34,987 nt of DNA from an uncultured Oscillospiraceae bacterium. Its GTDB lineage: Bacteria > Bacillota > Clostridia > Oscillospirales > Ruminococcaceae. The position numbers and the translations under genes were made by a program. The notes under the pieces were generated by a model. That model was not told the DNA's origin. It worked only from the letters and a program-made list of their open reading frames with translations, and made no database searches. The stretch lies in contig CAKSEC010000020.1 in assembly GCA_934446355.1 (NCBI GenBank), positions 1-34,987 on the forward strand. The letters are read 5' to 3'. Positions 8,373-15,441 of this stretch are shown one piece after another (the stretch's first letter is position 1; every line of letters starts with the position of its first letter).

Positions 8373-9650
8373 TCAGTCGATACCGTCTGTGTATACTATT
8401 TTTCCGTCAAGAATTGTATATTTCACTCTGCCCTTGAGGGTCATGCCCTTGAAGCAGGTGTTTTTCGATTTTGAATGCAGCTTCTGCGGGTCTACTACCC
8501 ATTCCTCGTTGGGGTCGAAAATGCAGATATCTGCAATATCACCCGCACGAAGCGAGCCGCCGGGAATAGAAAGTATCCTGCGGGGATTTACGCACATCAG
8601 CGTCACTATCCTCTGCAGTGATATCTTGCCGGTGTGGAAAAGCGCAGTGAGCGTAGCGGCAAGCGATGTTTCCAGCCCGACCACTCCGTTGGGGGCTTTC
8701 TCGAAGTCTGCCTTTTCCTCCGGCGCATGGGGTGCGTGGTCGGTGATTATGCAGTCGATAGTGCCGTCGATAACGCCCTCGGTTATCGCCTGAACGTCCG
8801 CCTCGGTGCGAAGCGGGGGGTTCATGCGGTAGTCTGCGTCGCGGCTGCGCAGCTTTTCGTCCGTCAGCATGAAGTAGTGAGGTGCAGTTTCGCAGGTGAC
8901 CATCGTGCCGAATCTCGCCGCTGTGCGTATATTCTGCATACTCTGCAGCGTTGAAACGTGCGCAATGTGTATCGGCACTTCAAGGTCGGCGGCAAGGGTC
9001 ATTTCCCTCTGGGTGATTATATCCTCGCTCAGGCGGTGTATTCCCTTTACGCCAAGTTCCTTGGATACCTCTCCGTAATTCATTATTCCGCCGTTCACGA
9101 TGTCGAGGTCCTCGCAGTGGGAAATCACTTTCAGCCCTGCGTAATGCGCCTTTACCATAGCCTCAGCCATTATCCGTGCGTTCTTCACGGGTCTGCCGTC
9201 GTCGGATACGGCAACGCAGCCAGCCTTGCGCAGTTCGTCAAAATCGCACAGCTGAGTGCCCTCAAGCCCCTTTGTTATGCTGCCGACAGGGTATACCCTC
9301 GTTTTTGCGCCCTTTGCCTTTTCAAGGATATAGTGCACGGTATCAGCATTATCTATCGTCGGCAGGGTATTCGGCATACACGCAACTGCGGTGACTCCGC
9401 CCGCTGCAGCCGCATTTCCGCCGGTGATGATGTCCTCTTTATGGGTCTGACCGGGGTCACGCAGGTGTACGTGCATATCGCATATTCCCGGAATGACGGT
9501 CAGCCCTGTGCAGTCCAGCACCTGAGCGCCAGCCGCCGAAATATCCCTGCCGACCTCACGTATCTCGCCATCACGGACAAGTATATCGGCGCTGCCCTCA
9601 AAGCCGCCTGCGCTGTCCACTATATAGCCGTTTTTCAGTAACAGTTCCAT
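8373..9650 (-). CDS. pyrC: Dihydroorotase, metal-dependent
   Basis: Closes carbamoyl-aspartate to dihydroorotate. The 425-residue amidohydrolase has the expected metal ligands: His60 and His62 in DMHVHLRDPG, an acidic DDG at 150-152, His178 in ISHCED, His231 in IAHVST, and the catalytic Asp304 in TDHAPH. The length and the HLRDPG motif place it in the class I (Bacillus/Aquifex-type) dihydroorotases rather than the shorter E. coli type. AGGAGG lies just before the ATG. It is second in the operon, 21 bp after pyrR. pyrB, which makes its substrate and often sits between pyrR and pyrC in Firmicutes, is absent here. Confidence 0.97.
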   Translation of the reverse strand: MELLLKNGYIVDSAGGFEGSADILVRDGEIREVGRDISAAGAQVLDCTGLTVIPGICDMHVHLRDPGQTHKEDIITGGNAAAAGGVTAVACMPNTLPTIDNADTVHYILEKAKGAKTRVYPVGSITKGLEGTQLCDFDELRKAGCVAVSDDGRPVKNARIMAEAMVKAHYAGLKVISHCEDLDIVNGGIMNYGEVSKELGVKGIHRLSEDIITQREMTLAADLEVPIHIAHVSTLQSMQNIRTAARFGTMVTCETAPHYFMLTDEKLRSRDADYRMNPPLRTEADVQAITEGVIDGTIDCIITDHAPHAPEEKADFEKAPNGVVGLETSLAATLTALFHTGKISLQRIVTLMCVNPRRILSIPGGSLRAGDIADICIFDPNEEWVVDPQKLHSKSKNTCFKGMTLKGRVKYTILDGKIVYTDGID

Positions 9651-9671
9651 CGTGACCTCCTGATATAGTAA

Positions 9672-10205
9672 TTATTCCTGACACCGTGTGTAAATGACCA
9701 CCTTATCGCAGCCGTCCAGTTCGCTGACGAGCACCTTGACCGTTTCTTCGTGCGAAGTCGGGAGATTCTTTCCGATATAATCCGCCCGAATGGGAAGTTC
9801 CCTGTGTCCCCTGTCAACAAGCGCCGCAAGCTGAATGAGCATAGGCCGTCCCCTTGACATCAGGGCGTCGATGGCGGCTCTTGCAGTCCGTCCTGTGTAT
9901 ATCACGTCGTCAACGATAATGACGCGCTTTCCGGTTATATCGAACGGTATCTCGCTTGCGTCCGGAGCGCCCTCTCTCGGCTTATCGTCCCGAAACGGCG
10001 TGATGTCCAGCAGCCCGACGGGTATCGTGCTGCCGTCTATCTCGGAAAGCTTTGCGGCAATGCGCTTCGCCAGCACTGCGCCGCGAGAAAAAAGCCCGAT
10101 AAGGCAAAGACCGTCAGTACCCTTGTTGCGTTCGGTTATCTCGAACGAGATACGGGTGACTGCCCTTGCTATCGAGCTTTCGTCCATTATTTCAGCTTTG
10201 AGCAT
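9672..10205 (-). CDS. pyrR: Bifunctional pyr operon attenuator / uracil phosphoribosyltransferase
   Basis: PyrR binds pyr mRNA when UMP is plentiful and promotes termination; many homologues also have weak UPRTase activity. From ATG 10205 the 177-residue protein begins like the family (LKAEIMDESSIARAVTRI followed by ERNKG) and carries the PRPP loop VIIVDDVIYTGRT plus VDRGHRELPIRADYIGKN, a conserved C-terminal segment. The start is not settled by the ribosome binding site. GAGGGG is very close to ATG 10205, whereas AAAGGAA is better spaced for a GTG at 10226, which would add seven residues. I keep 10205 on family alignment. It is the first gene of the operon and follows a leader with an intrinsic terminator, the classic position for autogenous attenuation. 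Confidence 0.93.
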   Translation of the reverse strand: MLKAEIMDESSIARAVTRISFEITERNKGTDGLCLIGLFSRGAVLAKRIAAKLSEIDGSTIPVGLLDITPFRDDKPREGAPDASEIPFDITGKRVIIVDDVIYTGRTARAAIDALMSRGRPMLIQLAALVDRGHRELPIRADYIGKNLPTSHEETVKVLVSELDGCDKVVIYTRCQE

Positions 10206-10426
10206 AAGCCCCTCAACGGTACACACTGCTGCCACTTCCTTTCTGCAGAGAAAAAGCCCTCCGCACGGTCATGCGGAAGGCTGATGATAGCTGCATACAA
10301 CAAGGGCTGCGCCGCTGACGGCACAACACTCCCTATACCAGAATCACGAACCTTGCCGGCATCACAGTGCCGCCTTAAAAGCTGCTGATTTCTGCTGTGG
10401 ATATCGAATACGCTCAATGTGCGCAT
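10187..10426 (-). CDS. Possible leader peptide running through the pyr attenuator into pyrR
   Basis: From an ATG at 10424-10426, about 7-10 bases after the likely transcription start, a 79-codon frame without stops crosses the whole leader, including the terminator hairpin. It ends in TAA 19 bases inside pyrR. An AAAGGA abuts the ATG, which is too close for a normal site, so translation is doubtful. I do not recognise the peptide. The layout resembles E. coli pyrL, whose frame also spans its attenuator, but this may be chance openness in GC-rich DNA. Confidence 0.25.
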   Translation of the reverse strand: MRTLSVFDIHSRNQQLLRRHCDAGKVRDSGIGSVVPSAAQPLLYAAIISLPHDRAEGFFSAERKWQQCVPLRGLCSKLK

Positions 10427-10434
10427 TCCTTTAT
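10206..10434 (-). promoter_or_regulatory. pyr operon leader (attenuation region)
   Basis: About 230 bases of leader separate the consensus promoter from pyrR. It contains alternative short stems: GCCG/CGGC around 10312-10325, and a longer-range CGGCAC/GTGCCG pairing across about 10324-10374. It ends in a strong intrinsic terminator. I looked for the Bacillus PyrR-binding loop (CCNGNGAGG) and do not see a clear copy, so the switching mechanism cannot be assigned. PyrR control is expected from the adjacent gene but is inferred. Confidence 0.65.
10251..10282 (-). terminator. Intrinsic terminator in the pyr leader (attenuator)
   Basis: On the minus strand an 11-bp GC-rich stem (10272-10282 with 10255-10265, one G-U pair) with a six-base loop is followed directly by a run of five T residues at 10251-10255. 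It lies between the promoter and pyrR, where a transcription attenuator is expected. Confidence 0.88.
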
Positions 10435-10439
10435 CCACT

Positions 10440-10468
10440 ATTATATACTAATCCGTGAGATTTGTCAA
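10440..10468 (-). promoter_or_regulatory. Consensus sigma-A promoter of the pyr operon
   Basis: The minus strand has TTGACA (10463-10468), a 17-bp spacer and TATAAT (10440-10445), a perfect match to the vegetative consensus. Transcription should start near 10433. A constitutively strong promoter fits control by downstream attenuation. Confidence 0.92.
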
Positions 10469-10524
10469 GGGGGAATAGCGGGTTTCTGCCGCAAAAATCG
10501 TGAGCGGGGAAATAAACAAAAATG

Positions 10525-10553
10525 TTGCAATATGAAAAATAATGTGCTATAAT
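10525..10553 (+). promoter_or_regulatory. Promoter of the flavin reductase gene
   Basis: TTGCAA (10525-10530), 17-bp spacer, TATAAT (10548-10553) with an extended -10 TG one base upstream. It is divergent from the pyr promoter, with the two -35 boxes about 57 bp apart. It leads to the gene at 10620 after a 5' leader of about 60 bases. Confidence 0.8.
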
Positions 10554-10619
10554 ATAATACACGCTTTAAGCGGCATACAAAATAACACCAAACAGCAATA
10601 CGAAAGGAACAATAAAGCA

Positions 10620-11225
10620 ATGGAAAAGGTACAGTGGAAGCCCGGAACCCTGTTAGCACCCGTACCGGCAGTACTGGTGTCCTGCGGGACGATGGAAAAG
10701 CCCACGGCGCTCACCGTGGCATGGACTGGAATAATCAACTCCGACCCCGCAAAAACATATATTTCTGTCAGACCCGAACGCAATTCCTATAATATCATTA
10801 AGGAAAGCGGCGAATTCGTCATCAACATGATGCCGTCAATGCTGGTGCGCTCTGTTGATTACTGCGGGATAAAGTCCGGCAAAAACGAGGATAAACTTGC
10901 AAAAATGAAGCTTACCCCCATGGCAAGCAATACTGTCGCTGCGCCGCAGATAGCGCAGGCGCCCATCTCTATCGAATGCAAAGTGACCGAGGTGCTTCCG
11001 CAGGGCTCGCACGATATGTTCCTTGCAGAGATAACCTCCGTTGACATCGACAAAACCCTTATCGACGAGCGTGGCAAGCTGCACATCGAAAAGGCGGGGC
11101 TAATGGCTTACGCTCACGGCACATATTTTGCGCTCGGAAAGAAGATTGGCACATTCGGCTTCTCAGTGAAGCCCAAGCGTGCTAAGAATCCATCAGGAAA
11201 AAAGTCCGCAAAGGGGAAGAAATAA
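10620..11225 (+). CDS. Flavin reductase-like FMN-binding protein
   Basis: A 201-residue protein of the flavin reductase/FMN-binding split-barrel family (HpaC/NADH:FMN oxidoreductase-like). It opens with KPGTLLAPVPAVLVSCG, then LTVAWTGIINSDP and ISVRPERNSYNIIKESGEF, which form the FMN pocket in this family, and has a late HGTYFALGKKIGTFGFSVK. The extreme C-terminus is lysine-rich. I start at ATG 10620 because AAAGGA lies about 12 bases upstream and family similarity begins there; an upstream in-frame ATG at 10542 lies inside the promoter. Substrate and partner are unknown. Members of this clade in anaerobes often reduce free flavin or act on flavodoxin-type partners. It is 3 bp from ung, likely one transcript. 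Confidence 0.88.
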   Translation: MEKVQWKPGTLLAPVPAVLVSCGTMEKPTALTVAWTGIINSDPAKTYISVRPERNSYNIIKESGEFVINMMPSMLVRSVDYCGIKSGKNEDKLAKMKLTPMASNTVAAPQIAQAPISIECKVTEVLPQGSHDMFLAEITSVDIDKTLIDERGKLHIEKAGLMAYAHGTYFALGKKIGTFGFSVKPKRAKNPSGKKSAKGKK

Positions 11226-11228
11226 GCC

Positions 11229-11897
11229 ATGATGCACATCGGCAACGAATGGGACGCTCTGCTTGCAGACGAGATAAAAAAGGACTACTACCTGCGGCTG
11301 CGTGAGTTTCTGAAGCAGGAGTATTCTCAGCACCGCATATACCCTCCGATGAACGACATTTTCAATGCGCTGCGGCACACCTCTTACAGCGACGTCAAAG
11401 CGGTCATTCTCGGACAGGACCCGTATCACGGCGCAGGTCAGGCGCATGGAATGTGCTTTTCGGTAAAAAAGGGCACTCCCCTGCCGCCGTCGCTGCAGAA
11501 TATCTTCAAGGAACTTAAAGCAGACCTCGGCATAGACCCGCCGCCGCACGGGGAACTCACCGCATGGGCAGAGCAGGGAGTACTGCTGCTGAACACCGTG
11601 CTGACCGTGCGTGAGGGACAGGCGAACAGCCACCGCGGAATGGGCTGGGAGAATTTCACCGACCGGATAATTGAGCTGCTGAACGAGCGTGAAAAGCCGA
11701 TGGTGTTCCTTCTCTGGGGCGGAAACGCACGCTCTAAGGCAAAGCTTGTGACCTCGCCGCAGCACCTTGTGCTGCAGTGTGCGCACCCTAGTCCGCTTTC
11801 GGCATATAATGGCTTTTTTGGCTGCCGTCATTTCTCAAAAGCCAACGAGTTTCTTGAAAAGAATGGTATAGAGCCGATAGACTGGCGGCTACAGTAA
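11229..11897 (+). CDS. ung: Uracil-DNA glycosylase (family 1)
   Basis: Removes uracil from DNA to begin base excision repair. The 222-residue protein has the family-1 water-activating loop GQDPYH at 62-67 with Asp64, the uracil pocket AHGMCFSV, LLLNTVLTVREG, the GKxA-like NARSKA segment, and the minor-groove loop HPSPLS with His186. The start could be either of two adjacent ATG codons; AGGGGAAG upstream serves both. It follows the flavin reductase by 3 bp and is probably co-transcribed with it. Confidence 0.96.
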   Translation: MMHIGNEWDALLADEIKKDYYLRLREFLKQEYSQHRIYPPMNDIFNALRHTSYSDVKAVILGQDPYHGAGQAHGMCFSVKKGTPLPPSLQNIFKELKADLGIDPPPHGELTAWAEQGVLLLNTVLTVREGQANSHRGMGWENFTDRIIELLNEREKPMVFLLWGGNARSKAKLVTSPQHLVLQCAHPSPLSAYNGFFGCRHFSKANEFLEKNGIEPIDWRLQ

Positions 11898-11934
11898 CAG
11901 ACTGACCTGAATCCAACGGCTTCTCACCAGTCTG
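11898..11934 (+). other. Inverted repeat directly after ung
   Basis: CAGACTG (11898-11904) and CAGTCTG (11928-11934) form a 7-bp inverted repeat with a 23-base interior, beginning at the base after the ung stop. There is no strong T-run after it, so it is at most a weak terminator or a 3'-protecting hairpin. Confidence 0.35.
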
Positions 11935-11978
11935 TGATGATTTAGGCTATAACAGATCGAATCACGGAGGTGATTGCA

Positions 11979-12548
11979 TTGTATTCCGACGAAGAACTAT
12001 TCGACGTGCTCAGCGAGAGCGGAGAAAGAACAGAAACCAAAAAACGCCGTGGCGATATTCACCGTGATGGCGACTGGCACGCCAGCGTACATATCTGGGT
12101 GGTGCGCCGCCGCAGCGGAGGAATGGAATGCCTGCTGCAGAAGCGTGCAGACAGCAAGGATTCCTTTCCCGGCTGCTATGACGCAGCTTCAACAGGACAT
12201 ATCGACGCAGGCGAGGACGCCATTTCCGCCGCAGTAAGGGAACTGGAGGAGGAACTTGGAGTACGCGCAAGACCCTCGCAGCTTGTGCTGCTGTTCAGAA
12301 GAAAGGTCAGCGAGGACAATGTATTCCACGGGAAACGCTTCATCAATAACGAGATAAAATGGGTGTTTCTCTATCGCGGCGCACTTCCTGAAACCTCGAT
12401 AAATTTCGAACTGGCGGAGATATCCTCTGTATGCTGGAAAGACAGCGCAGAAATAAAAAAAGCGCTTGAACAGCACGACAAGAACTGGTGCATTGATCTT
12501 GATGAATTTCGCGAGGTAATGCACTGCGCTGAAGATCTGGTGCGCTGA
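11979..12548 (+). CDS. NUDIX hydrolase, YfcD/IDI-like
   Basis: A 189-residue NUDIX protein. The Nudix box runs from about 73 to 95 and fits GX5EX7REUXEEXGU: Gly-His-Ile-Asp-Ala-Gly-Glu, then RELEEELGV. The flanking segments VHIWVVRRR, LLQKRADSKDSFPGCYDAASTGH and NNEIKWVFLYR resemble the isopentenyl-diphosphate isomerase-like NUDIX group often labelled YfcD. That group's substrates are unsettled, and the isomerase cysteine signature is not evident. I start at TTG 11979 because GGAGGTGA lies 5 bases upstream; the GTG at 11970 overlaps that site. It ends in a strong terminator. Confidence 0.88.
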   Translation: MYSDEELFDVLSESGERTETKKRRGDIHRDGDWHASVHIWVVRRRSGGMECLLQKRADSKDSFPGCYDAASTGHIDAGEDAISAAVRELEEELGVRARPSQLVLLFRRKVSEDNVFHGKRFINNEIKWVFLYRGALPETSINFELAEISSVCWKDSAEIKKALEQHDKNWCIDLDEFREVMHCAEDLVR

Positions 12549-12565
12549 TAACGCTGATAATATCG

Positions 12566-12600
12566 AGCCGAGATACTTGACTTAGTATCTCGGCTTTTTC
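12566..12600 (+). terminator. Intrinsic terminator after the NUDIX gene
   Basis: A perfect 12-bp stem (12566-12577 with 12584-12595), six-base loop and a T-run at 12595-12599. It ends the flavin reductase-ung-NUDIX unit. Confidence 0.93.
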
Positions 12601-12697
12601 GTTATACGACAGACTTTCTTGTGCTGCGGCACACAAATCCACGATACCGCACAAACGGCTCTGCAATGCGGAATATTCACTGCCGCCGCAAATAAGC

Positions 12698-12726
12698 TTG
12701 AATTTCTCATGGGTTTGTGCTATTCT
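12698..12726 (+). promoter_or_regulatory. Promoter of the iron-type alcohol dehydrogenase gene
   Basis: TTGAAT (12698-12703), 17-bp spacer, TATTCT (12721-12726) with TG one base upstream of the -10. It follows the NUDIX terminator and sits about 57 bp before the ATG at 12783. No obvious operator is seen in 12601-12782. Confidence 0.65.
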
Positions 12727-12782
12727 ATGAACAGGGCGCAGAGCCGCCCGAAATGTGCAGACAGACAAAGGAGGACTTCATC

Positions 12783-13919
12783 ATGGATTTTCAGATCATA
12801 CTGCCCGGAAAGACCATTGCCGGAAAAGGCGCACTTGCACGTGCAGGACTTGAAAAATACGGCAGCACGCCGCTGATCGTTACCGGTAAACACACCGCAA
12901 AGTCAGCGGCTGCCGCAGAACTTCTGAAATACGCTCCCAAGGGCGTGATATTCGACGGAATAACCGGCGAACCGACTGTCGAAATGATAAACGGCGGCGT
13001 TACAGTATATAAAGATAACGGCTGCGACTATGTTATCGGAATAGGCGGCGGAAGCTCCCTCGACAGCGCCAAGGCTATTGCGGCTATGTCTGTGCTGGGC
13101 GGCAGTATCGCCGACTACATGGGCAGGGAGATAGACGGCGATTTCCCGCCGATGGTGCTTATCCCCACGACCGCCGGCACAGGCTCGGAAGCCACTAAAT
13201 TCACGATAATCACCGATACGCAAAAGGACGTGAAAATGCTGCTCAAGGGCGATTCTCTGCTGCCGCAGCTTGCCGTGCTGGACTACAGCTACACTATATC
13301 CTCGCCGCAGTCGGTCACTGCCGCCACGGGTATGGACGCACTGACCCATGCGATAGAAAGCTACACCTCACGCCGTGCAAATCCCATTACGGACATCTTT
13401 GCGCTGTCCGCACTGAAGCGTATTTTTAAGTATCTTCCCGCAGCGTATTCCGAGCCGGAAAACGAGGAATCACGTGAACAAATGCTTCTTGCGGCGTATG
13501 AAGCCGGAGTATGTATTAATAATGCCTCAGTAACGCTGGTCCACGGAATGAGCCGGCCTATCGGCGCGCTTTTCCATGTGCCGCACGGTATCTCCAACGC
13601 CATGCTGGATATCAAGTGCCTTGGCTTTGCGCTTTCTGGTGCGCCGGACAGATTCGCAGCCGCAGCACGTGCGATAGGCGCTTCCGACAGCGCCGACGAT
13701 GAAACCGCAGCACAAGCGTTCCTGACTGCGCTGGAAAATCTGTGCCGGACTGTAGAGATACCCACGCTTGCGGAATACGGAATAGACCGCAGCGCATTCT
13801 TTGCCGCAATGGACAAGATGGCGGACGACGCACTCGCCAGCGGCAGCCCCGCAAATACCATTCGCGAGGTCGCAAAGCAGGATATAATCGACATCTACAA
13901 ATCGCTCTGGGAGCAATAA
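12783..13919 (+). CDS. Iron-containing alcohol dehydrogenase family protein
   Basis: A 378-residue group III (metal-dependent) alcohol dehydrogenase. The cofactor-binding GIGGGSSLDSAKAIA spans 86-100, TAGTGSE spans 130-136, and the metal ligands fit the family spacing: Asp185 and His189 in GMDALTHAIES, His254 in LVHGMSRP, and His268 in FHVPHGI. AAAGGAGGA sits before the ATG at 12783; an in-frame ATG at 12717 lies inside the promoter and is rejected. Likely roles are NAD(P)H-linked reduction of an aldehyde or ketone in fermentation; the exact substrate cannot be read. It is a single-gene unit between its own promoter and a hairpin. Confidence 0.93.
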   Translation: MDFQIILPGKTIAGKGALARAGLEKYGSTPLIVTGKHTAKSAAAAELLKYAPKGVIFDGITGEPTVEMINGGVTVYKDNGCDYVIGIGGGSSLDSAKAIAAMSVLGGSIADYMGREIDGDFPPMVLIPTTAGTGSEATKFTIITDTQKDVKMLLKGDSLLPQLAVLDYSYTISSPQSVTAATGMDALTHAIESYTSRRANPITDIFALSALKRIFKYLPAAYSEPENEESREQMLLAAYEAGVCINNASVTLVHGMSRPIGALFHVPHGISNAMLDIKCLGFALSGAPDRFAAAARAIGASDSADDETAAQAFLTALENLCRTVEIPTLAEYGIDRSAFFAAMDKMADDALASGSPANTIREVAKQDIIDIYKSLWEQ

Positions 13920-13923
13920 TTCA

Positions 13924-13959
13924 GTGCTCTGGCACAATAACCCATTGTGCCGAGAGCAC
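13924..13959 (+). terminator. Strong hairpin after the alcohol dehydrogenase gene (probable terminator)
   Basis: Two stacked stems, 7 bp and 8 bp, separated by a single bulged C (13924-13938 with 13944-13959) and closed by a five-base loop. The T-run is not immediate, but TTTT occurs at 13971-13974. It begins 5 bp after the stop codon. Confidence 0.6.
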
Positions 13960-13997
13960 AAATTCAGCCGTTTTACCCGCTTTTTTCGCAAACGGTG

Positions 13998-14026
13998 TTG
14001 ACACAGCACAAAAATCACGCTATAAT
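13998..14026 (+). promoter_or_regulatory. Perfect-consensus promoter of the amidohydrolase gene
   Basis: TTGACA (13998-14003), 17-bp spacer, TATAAT (14021-14026). Transcription should start near 14033, a few bases before a large hairpin. Confidence 0.92.
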
Positions 14027-14039
14027 AAACCCATAAAGC

Positions 14040-14084
14040 AAAGACGCTTGAGGTCCGAAAGGGCTTCAGGCGTCTTTGGTTTTA
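14040..14084 (+). terminator. Terminator-like hairpin at the very 5' end of the amidohydrolase transcript
   Basis: A 16-bp stem (14040-14055 with 14062-14077; several G-U pairs) with a CGAAAG loop, followed by GGTTTTA. It starts within about 10 bases of the predicted transcription start and ends about 45 bases before the gene. It could be a leaky early terminator, a 5'-stabilising hairpin, or a very short RNA. There is no room for a conventional sensor domain upstream. Confidence 0.6.
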
Positions 14085-14128
14085 TGAAGCGTTTCCCATA
14101 AAAAGCAAAAGAAAAGGAGTGCGTATTT

Positions 14129-15394
14129 ATGTACACGTGCAGCTATGACAGAATGAAGGACAAGATAGAAACCTTCAGCAAATTCGGTGACGCAGGTCAC
14201 GGCGGTATCACCCGCTATTCCCTCTCCCCGGAAGCAATTCAGGCGAGAAATGAATTCAGACGCAGAATGGAAGCCATCGGTGCGACGATCGAAGTGGACG
14301 ACGTTGCGTGTATGTATGCAACGCTCCCCGGCTCAGACCCAGATGCAAAGCGCATTGTTATGGGCTCTCATGTGGACAGCGTGAAGAACGGCGGCAACTA
14401 CGACGGTATCCTCGGCGTAATGAGCGCAATGGAGGTGCTCGAAACAGTCGCAGAAAAGAATATCCCCCACAAGCACCCGCTCACCGCAATGATATGGACC
14501 AACGAGGAAGGCTCGCTGTATCCGCCGGCAATGATGTGCTCAGGTATAATCTGCTACGACTATCTGCCTGAGGACATTCGCTGCAAGTTCAAATTCGAGG
14601 ATATGATGAACTCCAAGAGCATTCTCGACAACAAGTCCACGTTCGGCGAGGCGCTTGAAAAGTCAGGATTCAAGGGCGACAAAAAGTTCCGTATCTCACC
14701 CGACAAATACAAGTATATGTTTGAAACGCATATCGAACAGGGTCCTATCCTTGAGGACAACGGAAACGATATCGGCGTTGTTGACTGCGTACTTGGAATG
14801 TTCAACTACCGCCTGAAATTCTACGGTCAGACCACTCACGCAGGAACGTTCCCCATGCCGAAGAGAAAGGACGCATTCCTTGCGGCTTCACAGGCTCTGT
14901 GCTATCTTCACGAGGAAATAGACAAGCTGGGCTACACCGACCTTGTTTATACCACCGGCGAGGTAGTATGTCACCCGTGCGTACATACCTGCGTGCCTGA
15001 TTTCTTCGACTTCTCGTTCGACGCCCGCCACGAGGACCCCAAGGTGCTCGAAAAGGTTCTCGCCATCGTCAAAAGCTGCGCAGACCGCACATGGTCCGGC
15101 TGCACCTGCGAGGTAGTCAAGGCATGGAACCGTGACACGGTATACTACGACAAGAAGCTGGTCGGCTATGTAAAGGCTGCCGCTGAGGAAACCGGTATCA
15201 AGCACCAGTATATCCACTCCGGCGCAGGCCATGACGCACAGTTCTGCGCTTATATGATACCCACCACGATGGTGTTCGTACAGAGCAAGGACGGGCTTTC
15301 TCACTGCGAAAAGGAGTTCAGCACCGTCGAGCACTGCACGGAGGGCGCAACAGTAATGCTGAATGCTGTGCTAAAAGCAGATTGTGATGAATAA
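14129..15394 (+). CDS. M20-family Zn-dependent amidohydrolase (carbamoylase/allantoate amidohydrolase type)
   Basis: A 421-residue member of the M20 amidase/carbamoylase group, which includes N-carbamoyl-L-amino-acid hydrolase, beta-ureidopropionase and allantoate amidohydrolase. Zinc ligands are visible: His81 in GSHVDSV, Asp92 in NYDGILG, Glu127 in TNEEGS (Glu126 likely catalytic), His201 in ETHIEQGP, and His392 in GLSHCEKE. A lid/dimer segment with TTHAGTFPM lies near 235-243, and SGAGHDA near 364. ACAGAC-type substrates cannot be told apart from sequence here; a ureido (N-carbamoyl) substrate is likely from family. AAAAGGAG precedes the ATG. It has its own consensus promoter and a 5' hairpin, and is convergent with pfp. 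Confidence 0.9.
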   Translation: MYTCSYDRMKDKIETFSKFGDAGHGGITRYSLSPEAIQARNEFRRRMEAIGATIEVDDVACMYATLPGSDPDAKRIVMGSHVDSVKNGGNYDGILGVMSAMEVLETVAEKNIPHKHPLTAMIWTNEEGSLYPPAMMCSGIICYDYLPEDIRCKFKFEDMMNSKSILDNKSTFGEALEKSGFKGDKKFRISPDKYKYMFETHIEQGPILEDNGNDIGVVDCVLGMFNYRLKFYGQTTHAGTFPMPKRKDAFLAASQALCYLHEEIDKLGYTDLVYTTGEVVCHPCVHTCVPDFFDFSFDARHEDPKVLEKVLAIVKSCADRTWSGCTCEVVKAWNRDTVYYDKKLVGYVKAAAEETGIKHQYIHSGAGHDAQFCAYMIPTTMVFVQSKDGLSHCEKEFSTVEHCTEGATVMLNAVLKADCDE

Positions 15395-15400
15395 ACTGAT

Positions 15401-15422
15401 GGGGCTGCTAGACTGCAGCCCC
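15401..15422. other. Bidirectional hairpin between convergent genes
   Basis: A perfect 8-bp GC-rich inverted repeat (15401-15408 with 15415-15422) with a six-base loop, 7 bp after the amidohydrolase stop and 20 bp from the pfp stop. Neither strand has a good T-run, so it may be a weak shared terminator or 3'-end protector. Confidence 0.5.
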
Positions 15423-15441
15423 ACGCGCTATTATATTGCGG

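Noticed and set aside
10206..10434. Canonical Bacillus PyrR-binding loop in the pyr leader
   Set aside because: I looked for CCNGNGAGG in the expected position and did not find it, so I do not claim the motif.
11979..12548. Naming the NUDIX gene as isopentenyl-diphosphate isomerase (idi)
   Set aside because: The Nudix box is complete and hydrolase-like and the IDI-specific cysteine motif is not seen; the YfcD-like label is safer.
15401..15422. Strong bidirectional intrinsic terminator between the amidohydrolase and pfp
   Set aside because: The stem is good, but neither strand has a following T-run, so it is recorded only as a hairpin.
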